From assembly GCA_027306955.1 (NCBI GenBank), contig DAHUXX010000235.1:1-6486 (forward strand): 6,486 nucleotides of DNA, written 5' to 3'. Source of the DNA: Acetobacteraceae bacterium. GTDB taxonomy: Bacteria; Pseudomonadota; Alphaproteobacteria; Acetobacterales; Acetobacteraceae. Positions within the stretch are counted from its first letter, which is position 1. Every line of letters begins with the position of its first letter. The notes under the pieces were generated by a model. That model saw only the letters and a program-made list of their open reading frames with translations, was not told the origin of the DNA and made no database searches. The translations under genes and the position numbers were made by a program. Shown here piece after piece: positions 1-5,497 of the stretch.

Positions 1-715
1 CGATCAGGTCGTAGAGGGCGAGGCGTGGTTGCGGCAACGGGCGGTGGTGGATGCCGAACGCGTCGCGGGCGAGGAAATGCCCGGTGAGGCGCAGCCCGTC
101 GCGCCAGTCCGCCCTCGTGCCCTCCTCCCCGGAGTCCGGCAGCAGCAGCGGCGGCAGGGGCAGCAGCTTCTCCTTCCAGATGCCGGCGGCGGCGTCGGAA
201 ACCGCCCGCCCGGTGCGTGGCGAGACCCAGGCCAGCCCCTGCGTCTCGCCGGAGACGGCGCACCGCGAAAGATCGAGCCCGTAGCCGAGCTCCGCCAGCA
301 GCAGCGCCTCCCAGCGGATCAGCGCCGCGGGGCCGAGCGCGCCGGCGGGGATGCCCGCGACGAGCCGCAGCAGCCCCTCGAACACCGCCGGGTGCGGCTC
401 GCGCTCCGGCAGCGCGCCATCGGCGACGGCACAGGCGGCGACGAGCTGGGCCAGCGCGAGCCGGTTCTCCATCGCCATCGCGGCGGCGGGATGGACGAGT
501 TCCGCGCCGTAGGTGCCGAGCTGGTCCGCGAGCCGCCCGACCCAGCGCACCTGGATGGCGTTGCCCGGCTGCCAGGTCGCGGCGCCGCGTCGGGACAGCG
601 CCCCGCGCGCGAGCCCGCGCTGGGCGCCGTGCTCGGGCGTCAGCACGTTGGCGATGGCCTCCGCCTCGCCATAGGGCCGCAGCGAGAGGATGATGCCGGG
701 CTCGTCCCACTCCAT
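1..715 (-). CDS. recO: DNA repair protein RecO (3' end cut by window edge)
   Basis: RecO is the recombination mediator that, with RecR (and RecF), loads RecA onto SSB-coated single-stranded DNA and can anneal strands. The visible 238 residues begin MEWDEPGIILSLRPYGE, the usual start of the N-terminal OB-fold (about residues 1-80), with the family-like GLARGALSRR and WQPGN segments at 34-51. A helical C-terminal domain follows. Residues 151-173 (RCAVSGETQG, then VSPRTGRAVS) match the region that forms a zinc finger in some RecO proteins. Only one cysteine (C152) remains here, which I recall as usual in Alphaproteobacteria, so no zinc site is expected. Family length is about 240-255, so only a few C-terminal residues are missing. 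The ATG lies 3 bases after the thioesterase stop, with only a weak AAGAAG-like ribosome site inside that gene's end, so it is probably translationally coupled. I am very sure of the family. Confidence 0.95.
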   Translation of the reverse strand, partial: MEWDEPGIILSLRPYGEAEAIANVLTPEHGAQRGLARGALSRRGAATWQPGNAIQVRWVGRLADQLGTYGAELVHPAAAMAMENRLALAQLVAACAVADGALPEREPHPAVFEGLLRLVAGIPAGALGPAALIRWEALLLAELGYGLDLSRCAVSGETQGLAWVSPRTGRAVSDAAAGIWKEKLLPLPPLLLPDSGEEGTRADWRDGLRLTGHFLARDAFGIHHRPLPQPRLALYDLI

Positions 716-718
716 CGG

Positions 719-1132
719 CTAGTCTTCTTGCGTCACCGGCCTCGGCCTGCCGTCGTCGCCGATGGCGACCAGCACGAACATCGCCGCCGTCACCTTGCGC
801 AGCGCCGCCTCGTGGCGGTGGCGGCGATAGGCGGCGACGTCGACATGGATGGACGTGCGGCCGACCCTGGTGATGGTGGCGTGGATCGAGACCTCGTCGC
901 CGACCGCGACCGGATGCAGGAAGCTCATGCTGGCGACCGCGGCGGTGGCGACGCGCCCCTCGGCGCGCCGGGAGGCGACGGAAGCCGCCGCGAGGTCCAT
1001 CTGCGACATCAGCCAGCCGCCGAAGATGTCGCCCGAGGGGTTGGCGTCCGCGGGCATGGCGATGGTGCGGATCGCCGGCTCGCCCAGCGTGGCGGGGTCC
1101 GGCATGTCGTCGGTGTACACGTCGTCGCTCAT
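719..1132 (-). CDS. yciA: YciA-type acyl-CoA thioesterase (hotdog fold)
   Basis: A cytoplasmic acyl-CoA thioesterase of 137 residues. It is predicted to hydrolyse acyl-CoA to free acid plus CoA. The signature AMPADANPSGDIFGGWLMSQ at residues 25-44, followed by MD at 45-46, matches Haemophilus YciA (HI0827) closely. D46 aligns with the catalytic Asp (D44) there, and N31/G34/D35 fall in the same conserved stretch. The FLHPVAVGDEV segment (about 71-81) is the usual second hotdog strand region. Length is close to the family norm. Its ATG overlaps the era stop in an ATGA, and a strong GGAGG sits 4 bases upstream inside the last era codons, so translation is likely coupled yet efficient. Substrate chain length cannot be told from sequence. 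Its position between era and recO is unusual to my knowledge. Confidence 0.93.
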   Translation of the reverse strand: MSDDVYTDDMPDPATLGEPAIRTIAMPADANPSGDIFGGWLMSQMDLAAASVASRRAEGRVATAAVASMSFLHPVAVGDEVSIHATITRVGRTSIHVDVAAYRRHRHEAALRKVTAAMFVLVAIGDDGRPRPVTQED

Positions 1133-2010
1133 GGTTCCTCCAGGCCCAGCGCCCTGAGCCGCGCGATCTCCTCGTCCCAGCCCGGACGTTCCTTGACGTT
1201 GAGGAAGAGGTGCACCGGACGTTCCAGGATCGAGGCGAGCTGCGCGCGCGCCGCGGCGCCGATGGCGCGTATCTTCGTCCCGCCCGCGCCGATCAGGATC
1301 GCCTTGTGACCGGGCCGCGCGACATAGATCGTGGCGTCGATGCGCACGGAGCCGTCGTGCTGCTCGCGGAAGCTTTCGGTCTCCACCGTGGTGCCGTGCG
1401 GCACCTCCTCGTGCGTCTGCAGCAGGATCTGCTCGCGCACCAGTTCGGCGGCGAGTGCCCTGTCCGGCAGGTCGGTGATGTCGTCGTCGGGATAGAGGTG
1501 CGGGCCCCCCGGCATCGCGCCCTCCAGCGCGTCGAGCAGGTCGGCGACGCCGTCGCCGGTGGCGGCCGAGACCATCAGCGTGCGCTCGAACGCGGCAAGC
1601 CCGGTGAGCGCCCTGGTGAGCGGCAGCAGGGCGGCGGGCGGCACGAGGTCGATCTTGTTCAGCACCAGCCAGGTGCGGCCGGTGAGCTTGCCGGCGATGG
1701 CGCGGACCTCATCCGTGAGGCCGGCCCGGGCATCGACCAGCAGCAGTGCCAGGTCGGCGTCCTTCGCCCCGCTCCAGGCGGCGGCGACCATGGCGCGGTC
1801 GAGCCGGCGGCGCGGCGCGAAGATGCCTGGCGTGTCGACGACAAGGATCTGCGCCTCGCCCCGCAGCACGATGCCGGTGGTGCGCCTGCGCGTGGTTTGC
1901 GCCTTGGGCGTCGCGATGGCGAGCTTGGCGCCGGCGAGCCGGTTGAGCAGTGTGGATTTGCCGGCATTGGGTGCGCCGAGCAGCGCGACATAGCCGCAGC
2001 GTGTGGTCAT
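1129..2010 (-). CDS. era: GTPase Era, 16S rRNA-binding ribosome assembly factor
   Basis: Era binds the 3' end of 16S rRNA and helps 30S subunit maturation, often alongside RNase III, whose gene lies just upstream. The protein has 293 residues, a normal length. The GTPase domain shows G1 GAPNAGKS (12-19), a G2 region with TPKAQTTRRRTTGI (34-47), G3 DTPG (59-62), G4 NKID (118-121) and G5 SAA (148-150). The C-terminal KH domain (about 200-280) has its GxxG loop at 241-244. That loop reads GAGG, whereas GKGG is the form I recall as common. The start chosen is the ATG at 2010, right before the RCGYVALLGAPNAGKS strand. The same frame is open well upstream, but that sequence is the shadow of rnc. 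AAGG sits 8 bases before the ATG, and 16 bases separate it from the rnc stop. The stop overlaps the thioesterase start. Confidence 0.97.
   Translation of the reverse strand: MTTRCGYVALLGAPNAGKSTLLNRLAGAKLAIATPKAQTTRRRTTGIVLRGEAQILVVDTPGIFAPRRRLDRAMVAAAWSGAKDADLALLLVDARAGLTDEVRAIAGKLTGRTWLVLNKIDLVPPAALLPLTRALTGLAAFERTLMVSAATGDGVADLLDALEGAMPGGPHLYPDDDITDLPDRALAAELVREQILLQTHEEVPHGTTVETESFREQHDGSVRIDATIYVARPGHKAILIGAGGTKIRAIGAAARAQLASILERPVHLFLNVKERPGWDEEIARLRALGLEEP
1137..1141 (-). promoter_or_regulatory. Strong Shine-Dalgarno GGAGG for the thioesterase, inside era
   Basis: The minus strand reads GGAGGAACC then ATG. The GGAGG comes from the Leu-Glu-Glu codons at the end of era and supports the ATG at 1132 as the start. 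Confidence 0.75.
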
Positions 2011-2026
2011 GGCGCCAGCCTTGCGA

Positions 2027-2743
2027 TCACTTGGTGAGGTTTTCAAGCAGTCTCGCGGCGGCGTCCTGCTCGGCGCCGCGCCGCGTGGTCCCCTCGCCTT
2101 CCGCCTCCGCCTCGCCGGCGCGCACCCGCACGCGGAAGGAAGGCGCATGCGACGGTCCGCTTCTGGAAGCGAGCGCGTAGCCGGGCAGGCCGAGTCCGCG
2201 CGCCTGCGCCCATTCCTGCAGCGCCGTCTTGGCGTCCTTGGGCGGCGCCGCCTGGGCCGTGACCGCGACCTCCCACAACCGGCGCACCACCTCGCGCGCG
2301 GGGCCGAGCCCGGCATCGAGGTAGAGCGCCGCGAGCAGCGCCTCCAGCGCGTCGGCGAGCACGTTGTCGCGGGCACGCACCCCGGCGCGAGCCTCGCCCT
2401 CGGCGACCGCCAGGACCTCCGCGACGCCGTTCTCGCGCGCGATGGCCGCGAGCGCGGGGGCGGCGACGAGATGCGCGAGGCGCCGGCCCAGCGCGCCCTC
2501 CGCCTCGGTGGGGAATCGCTCGGCGAGCCATTCGGCCATCAGCAGCCCGAGCACGCGGTCGCCGAGGAACTCCAGGCGTTCGTTGGAAAGGCGCCCGCGC
2601 CGCGCGCCCTGTGCGCCCGCGCCGAGCATCGAGCGGTGGGTCAGCGCCTCGGCCAGCAACTCCCTGCGGGCGAAGTCGTGCCCGAGCAGCGCCTCGGCGC
2701 GTCGCAGCCGGTCGTCTTGCGTCGCCGGCGAAGCCCCGGTCAG
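2027..2743 (-). CDS. rnc: Ribonuclease III (probable CTG start)
   Basis: RNase III is a dimeric, magnesium-dependent endonuclease that cuts double-stranded RNA, including the 30S rRNA precursor. From the proposed start it has 238 residues. The catalytic domain carries the signature NERLEFLGDRVLGL at 54-67. The acidic residues E58, D62, D131 and E134 line up with E. coli E41, D45, D114 and E117 at a constant offset of 17. The dsRNA-binding domain runs from about 169 to 238, with GxAxQDAAARLL near the end. There is no ATG, GTG or TTG near the expected start. In-frame GTG codons at 2806 and 2803 would add about 20 residues that are only the shadow of the lepB C-terminus and have no ribosome site. 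The CTG at 2743 overlaps the lepB stop as CTGA and follows GGTGATCCA, complementary to the 16S 3' end. The family is certain. The start is inferred. Confidence 0.95.
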   Translation of the reverse strand: MTGASPATQDDRLRRAEALLGHDFARRELLAEALTHRSMLGAGAQGARRGRLSNERLEFLGDRVLGLLMAEWLAERFPTEAEGALGRRLAHLVAAPALAAIARENGVAEVLAVAEGEARAGVRARDNVLADALEALLAALYLDAGLGPAREVVRRLWEVAVTAQAAPPKDAKTALQEWAQARGLGLPGYALASRSGPSHAPSFRVRVRAGEAEAEGEGTTRRGAEQDAAARLLENLTK

Positions 2744-3483
2744 TGGATCACCGTGAACAGCCGGTCCCAGCGGACCTCGACCGGCCAGTACCAGAACTCC
2801 CACCACGGGTACAAAGGCCGCACCGAGAAGAACACGATGTCCGCGCGGCCGACGAGGTTGGCCTTCGGGATGAAGCCCACGGCGCTCATCACCCGGCTGT
2901 CCTCGCTGTCGTCGCGGTTGTCACCCATGACGAAGAAGTCGCCCTTCGGCACCTTGTAGGCCGGCGTGTTGTCCAGGGGCTCGTTGTTGCCGAACTTCAG
3001 GATCGAGTGGGTGACGCCGTTGGGCAGCGTCTCGAGATAGCGCTTCGCCTCCACCGGCGGGCCCTCGCCGTGGTAGAGGTACTGTCCGTCGGCGACGCGC
3101 TTGACCTCCTTGCCGTTGATGTAGAGCTGCCCGCCCTTCATCTGCACCGTGTCACCGGGCAGGCCGATGATGCGCTTGATGTAGTCGACGGAGGGGTCGC
3201 GCGGCAGGCGGAAGACGGCGACGTCGCCGCGCTTCGGGCGGGTGTAGAAGACGCGCCCGGAGAACAGGTCCGGCGAGAACGGCAGCGAGAAGTGCGAGTA
3301 TCCGTAGCTGAACTTGGAGACGAGGACATAGTCCCCGATCAGCAGCGTCGGCACCATCGAGCCCGAGGGGATGTTGAACGGCTCGAAAAACAGCGTGCGG
3401 AACACGACCGCGATCAGCACGGCGTAGACGACGGTCTTGATCGATTCGGCCAACCCGCCGCCGCCGGTCTTGCGTTTGGGCAT
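2740..3483 (-). CDS. lepB: Signal peptidase I
   Basis: LepB is the membrane-bound leader peptidase (family S26) that removes signal peptides from exported proteins using a Ser/Lys dyad. The protein has 247 residues. One N-terminal membrane segment spans about 14-33, after a short basic start (MPKRK). The nucleophile is S42 in IPSGSMVPTLLIGD. The general base is K103 in DYIKRIIGLPGD (100-111). The last conserved box, GDNRDDSEDSR, lies at 187-197. The rest is the periplasmic catalytic beta domain, ending in a Trp/Tyr-rich stretch (PWWEFWYWP, 226-234). The ATG at 3483 is chosen because the topology starts there. A GTG 14 codons upstream would fall inside the candidate promoter. The ribosome site is weak (GGA, 8 bases upstream). 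Its stop overlaps the rnc start. It appears to head the lepB-rnc-era-yciA-recO unit. Confidence 0.97.
   Translation of the reverse strand: MPKRKTGGGGLAESIKTVVYAVLIAVVFRTLFFEPFNIPSGSMVPTLLIGDYVLVSKFSYGYSHFSLPFSPDLFSGRVFYTRPKRGDVAVFRLPRDPSVDYIKRIIGLPGDTVQMKGGQLYINGKEVKRVADGQYLYHGEGPPVEAKRYLETLPNGVTHSILKFGNNEPLDNTPAYKVPKGDFFVMGDNRDDSEDSRVMSAVGFIPKANLVGRADIVFFSVRPLYPWWEFWYWPVEVRWDRLFTVIH
2744..2752 (-). promoter_or_regulatory. Extended Shine-Dalgarno match before rnc CTG
   Basis: The minus strand reads GGTGATCCA directly before CTG. This is a nine-base match to the 3' part of AAGGAGGTGATCCA, the complement of the usual 16S rRNA 3' end. The register puts the GG 7 bases from CTG, the normal spacing. 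These bases also encode the last residues of LepB, so chance is not excluded. Confidence 0.5.
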
Positions 3484-3509
3484 GTAAAAGGTCCGGTCAG
3501 GTGCGGCGG

Positions 3510-3538
3510 GACAAACCCCAAGCACCCAATTCTGTCAA
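3510..3538 (-). promoter_or_regulatory. Candidate sigma70-type promoter for the lepB operon
   Basis: On the minus strand a perfect TTGACA (-35, 3538-3533) is followed by a 17-base spacer and then TTTGTC (3515-3510) at the -10 position. The -10 matches the consensus poorly, which is common in GC-rich Alphaproteobacteria. Transcription would start near 3503, giving a leader of about 20 bases before the lepB ATG. This is the longest gap in the window, and its local sequence is more AT-rich than the genes around it. Confidence 0.45.
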
Positions 3539-3547
3539 GGAAACCTT

Positions 3548-3568
3548 CCCGGGCAGGAACGACCCGGG
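3548..3568 (-). terminator. Weak hairpin after pncC, possible partial terminator
   Basis: Two copies of the self-complementary CCCGGG, 9 bases apart, can form a six-pair GC stem just downstream of the pncC stop. It is followed by AAGGTTTCC rather than a run of T, so it is not a clear intrinsic terminator. It may attenuate read-through into lepB or stabilise the 3' end of the upstream message. Confidence 0.25.
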
Positions 3569-3578
3569 CCTCGCTTCC

Positions 3579-4079
3579 TCAGCCGCGCCCCTCCCGCAGC
3601 GCCACCGCCAGCAAGGCGAGCGCCCGTTCCACGGTGGCGCGGCGGACGGCGGCGCGGTCGCCGGGGAAGACCTGGCGCTCGGCATGGGTGGCGCGTCCGC
3701 GGCCGGCGAGGCCGAACCACACGAGGCCCACCGGCTTCCCGGCACCACCGCCGCCGGGCCCCGCGATGCCGGTGACCGCGATGGCAAGGGCGGCCCGGGA
3801 GCGGGCGAGCGCGCCCTCCGCCATGGTGCGCGCGACCGCCTCGCTCACCGCGCCATGGGTCGCGAGTGCGGACTCGGGCACGCCGAGCACCTCCCGCTTC
3901 GCCTCGTTGGTGTAGGCGACGAAGCCGCGGTCGAACACGTCCGAGCTGCCGGCGATCGCCGTGATGGCGCCGGCGATGAGCCCGCCGGTACAGCTTTCGG
4001 CGGTGGCGAGCATCACGCCGGCGGCGCGCGCGGCCGCCAGCAGGTTCTCGGCCTCGAGCAGGATGGCATCGTCGAACAT
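3579..4079 (-). CDS. pncC: Nicotinamide-nucleotide amidohydrolase (standalone CinA C-terminal domain)
   Basis: PncC deamidates nicotinamide mononucleotide to nicotinic acid mononucleotide, returning the pyridine to NAD synthesis. The protein has 166 residues, the length of E. coli PncC (about 165), and lacks the N-terminal domain of full-length CinA. It shows TAESCTGGLIAGAIT at 26-40 with the presumed nucleophile S29. NEAKREVLGV follows at 58-67, where K61 is the likely catalytic lysine. GAVSEAVA lies at 76-83 and the TGIAGPGGGG loop at 103-112, followed by KPVGLVWFG. The ATG at 4079 has an AAGGGG ribosome site 7 bases upstream, and 24 bases separate it from the pgpA stop, so it is probably cotranscribed with pgpA. 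This pair is common in Alphaproteobacteria. The catalytic residue assignment is from family memory. Confidence 0.93.
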   Translation of the reverse strand: MFDDAILLEAENLLAAARAAGVMLATAESCTGGLIAGAITAIAGSSDVFDRGFVAYTNEAKREVLGVPESALATHGAVSEAVARTMAEGALARSRAALAIAVTGIAGPGGGGAGKPVGLVWFGLAGRGRATHAERQVFPGDRAAVRRATVERALALLAVALREGRG

Positions 4080-4086
4080 GGCCAGT

Positions 4087-4092
4087 CCCCTT
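4087..4092 (-). promoter_or_regulatory. Ribosome binding site of pncC
   Basis: AAGGGG on the minus strand lies 7 bases before the ATG at 4079, in the 24-base gap after pgpA. It supports independent initiation of pncC. Confidence 0.65.
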
Positions 4093-4103
4093 CCGCGCCC
4101 GTT

Positions 4104-4616
4104 CTAGCCCAGGAACCGGAGATCGAGGATCCGGAGATCGAGGATCCGGGCATCGAGGATCTGGGGTGCATAAAGGCTCAGCGCCGCCATGACGATCGCG
4201 GTGACGAAGCCCGCGACCAGGTCGTCGCCCATCACCGCGGCGGGGCCGCGCTGGCGGTCCACCCAGCCGACCGGGCCCAGCTTCGTGATGTCGAGCAGGC
4301 GGAACCGCAGGAAGGCGGCAACGACGCCCAGCGGCGTCAGGCGCGCGAGGCCGAGCAGCGCGACCCACTGCCCCGCGACCTCGTCGATCACGATCCAGCT
4401 CGGGTCGCCCAGTTCCCCCCTCGCCTCGCGGCCGACCGCACCGATCGCCCACATCCCGAGGACGATCGTGGCGAGGGTCGCGAGCGGCAGGAGGGCCTTG
4501 TCGGTCCGTATCAGCAGCACCCCCAAGACCACCGCCGCCGCCGAGGCAACGGTGCCAGGCGCTCGGGGCGCGAAGCCGAGACCGAGCCCCGCGGCGATCA
4601 GGCGCGCGGGCTTCAC
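4104..4616 (-). CDS. pgpA: Phosphatidylglycerophosphatase A
   Basis: PgpA is an inner-membrane phosphatase that converts phosphatidylglycerol phosphate to phosphatidylglycerol, the last step of PG synthesis. The protein has 170 residues. Conserved blocks are GLGFAPRAPGTVAS (11-24), DPSWIVIDEVAGQW (71-84), FRLLDITK (105-112) and DR with MGDDLVAG (120-136). Hydrophobic segments lie near 23-37, 42-62, 84-104 and 131-150. Some family positions look altered: KL where KP is usual after FDI, and MGDD where MLDD is usual. The start is GTG, in a GTGA overlap with the hydrolase stop, and no ribosome site is visible, so translation is probably coupled. The last 18 or so residues after the final membrane segment are a five-residue repeat (ILDAR, ILDLR, ILDLR) that is not part of the family core. 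The family call is very secure. Confidence 0.94.
   Translation of the reverse strand: MKPARLIAAGLGLGFAPRAPGTVASAAAVVLGVLLIRTDKALLPLATLATIVLGMWAIGAVGREARGELGDPSWIVIDEVAGQWVALLGLARLTPLGVVAAFLRFRLLDITKLGPVGWVDRQRGPAAVMGDDLVAGFVTAIVMAALSLYAPQILDARILDLRILDLRFLG
4116..4160 (-). repeat. Three tandem 15-base repeats in the 3' end of pgpA
   Basis: The plus strand reads CCGGAGATCGAGGAT twice (4116-4130, 4131-4145) and CCGGGCATCGAGGAT once (4146-4160), with a faded partial unit on each side. The unit is 15 bases, so a change in copy number keeps the pgpA frame. On the coding strand it encodes ILDAR, ILDLR, ILDLR just before the final FLG and the stop. It looks like a slippage-type array. Confidence 0.9.
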
Positions 4617-5452
4617 AGCGCGGCCAGGAAACGGCTGATCGCCGCCTCCGCCGCCGGCTCGGCGAGTGTCGGCGCGTGGCCGACATGGGCAACGGTCGCG
4701 ACCGCCATGTCCGGCCGGCGGGCACGCATGCGCTCCACCGTCGCCTCCAGCAGCAGCGTGCTGGCGCCGCCGTGGACCAGCAGCAGGGGCACACCCTCGA
4801 GCGCGTCGAAGAACGGCCAGAGGTCGCGCGGCGGGCCGCCGAGCATCCCGGCGATCCGCCGGTCCCAGCGCGGATGGAAGCGCCCGTCGGCGCCCTCCTC
4901 GTAGGTGAGGCGGGCGAATTCCAGCCAGTCCTCCTCCCCCGTGAAAGAAAGGTAGGGCAGCACCGTGCGCAGGTGCCGGGCCCCCGATGCAAGGTCCGGC
5001 CAGGCCGGGTCCTCGGCGACGAAGCGGCGGATGAACGCCTCGCCGGCGGCGCCGATTTCCGGGCCGATATCGTTGAGCACGACGCCGCGCAGCAGGCCGG
5101 GCCGCAGTGCCGCGATCGCCATCGCCATCAGGCCGCCGAAGCTGGTGCCGACCACCACCGCGCGCGAGAGCGACAGCGCCGCCGCGACGTCGAGGATGTC
5201 GCGCAGCGTCGCCTCCGGCGCGTAGCGCGCGAGGTGCCGCGCCCGCCCGGAACGGCCCCGGCCCGGGTAATCCAGGGCCACGACCCGGCGCCCGCCGGCA
5301 TGCGCCGCGGCGAACCGGGCAAAATCCTCGCCGCTGCGCACCAGCCCCGGCAGGCAGAACAGCGGCGGGGCGTCGCTCTCCTCGCCCCAGCTCGTGGCGT
5401 GGATCGCGAGCCCGTCCCAGGCGCTGACACGGTGCTCGCGCGCGCTCGTCAT
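4613..5452 (-). CDS. Alpha/beta-fold hydrolase of unknown substrate
   Basis: A cytoplasmic alpha/beta hydrolase of 279 residues with no signal peptide. The oxyanion region is FCLPGLVRSGEDF (32-44), followed by LDYPGRGRSG (60-69). The nucleophile elbow is VGTSFGG (101-107) with S104. After the next strand comes VLNDIGPEIG (125-134). The catalytic His is H259 in HVGHAPTL (256-263). The LPGL..S..DF and LNDIGPE motifs mark a widespread alphaproteobacterial group of uncharacterised hydrolases. In that group the acid usually sits in a G..SDLL motif after strand 7. Here the motif is GGASTLL (228-234), with T232 where Asp is expected. D128 or E236 might serve instead, or activity may be altered. The ATG at 5452 overlaps the stop of a five-codon mini-ORF. 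The stop overlaps pgpA, so it belongs to that operon. The substrate cannot be inferred. Confidence 0.9.
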   Translation of the reverse strand: MTSAREHRVSAWDGLAIHATSWGEESDAPPLFCLPGLVRSGEDFARFAAAHAGGRRVVALDYPGRGRSGRARHLARYAPEATLRDILDVAAALSLSRAVVVGTSFGGLMAMAIAALRPGLLRGVVLNDIGPEIGAAGEAFIRRFVAEDPAWPDLASGARHLRTVLPYLSFTGEEDWLEFARLTYEEGADGRFHPRWDRRIAGMLGGPPRDLWPFFDALEGVPLLLVHGGASTLLLEATVERMRARRPDMAVATVAHVGHAPTLAEPAAEAAISRFLAAL

Positions 5453-5469
5453 CGTGCGCTCGTCATCGT
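5442..5469. repeat. Perfect 14-base tandem duplication over the hydrolase start
   Basis: GCGCTCGTCATCGT on the plus strand occurs at 5442-5455 and again, identically, at 5456-5469. Each copy holds a start codon on the minus strand (ATG at 5452 and at 5466). Since 14 is not a multiple of 3, the two starts are in different frames. Confidence 0.95.
5449..5466 (-). CDS. Five-codon mini-ORF (MTSAR) overlapping the hydrolase start
   Basis: The upstream ATG of the duplicated start region reads ATG ACG AGC GCA CGA TGA. Its stop overlaps the hydrolase ATG as ATGA. GGTGA, a partial ribosome site, lies 7 bases before this upstream ATG but 21 bases before the hydrolase ATG. Ribosomes may therefore initiate here and reach the hydrolase by termination-reinitiation. 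The reading frame is visible in the sequence. Its translation is inferred. Confidence 0.4.
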   Translation of the reverse strand: MTSAR

Positions 5470-5478
5470 TGCGTCACC

Positions 5479-5497
5479 GTACGGTCTCTCACCGTAC
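5479..5497. repeat. Inverted repeat at the slt stop codon
   Basis: GTACGGT and ACCGTAC form a perfect seven-pair stem around a five-base loop, and the slt stop codon (5491-5489) falls within it. A nine-base direct repeat TCACCGTAC (5474-5482 and 5489-5497) overlaps it. No T-run follows, so it is not a standard intrinsic terminator. It may act as an intercistronic stem between slt and the hydrolase. Confidence 0.55.

Noticed and set aside
29..1309. Other long plus-strand frames (29-1309, 2003-2959, 2611-3915, 3501-4904)
   Set aside because: All cross several well-supported minus-strand genes and have the low-complexity composition of GC-rich shadows. None shows a domain motif or a ribosome site that I can recognise.
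2011..2376. N-terminal extension of Era back to 2376
   Set aside because: The extension is out-of-frame rnc sequence rich in Arg and Pro. The normal Era N-terminus and a ribosome site support the ATG at 2010.
3548..3568. CCCGGG hairpin as a strong Rho-independent terminator
   Set aside because: The stem is only six pairs and no T-run follows. I kept it only as a low-confidence feature.
3535..4992. A 485-codon minus-strand frame over pncC, pgpA and the hydrolase
   Set aside because: It is in a different frame from three genes with clear catalytic motifs, and it is Arg/Pro/Gly-rich with no motif. It is a shadow.
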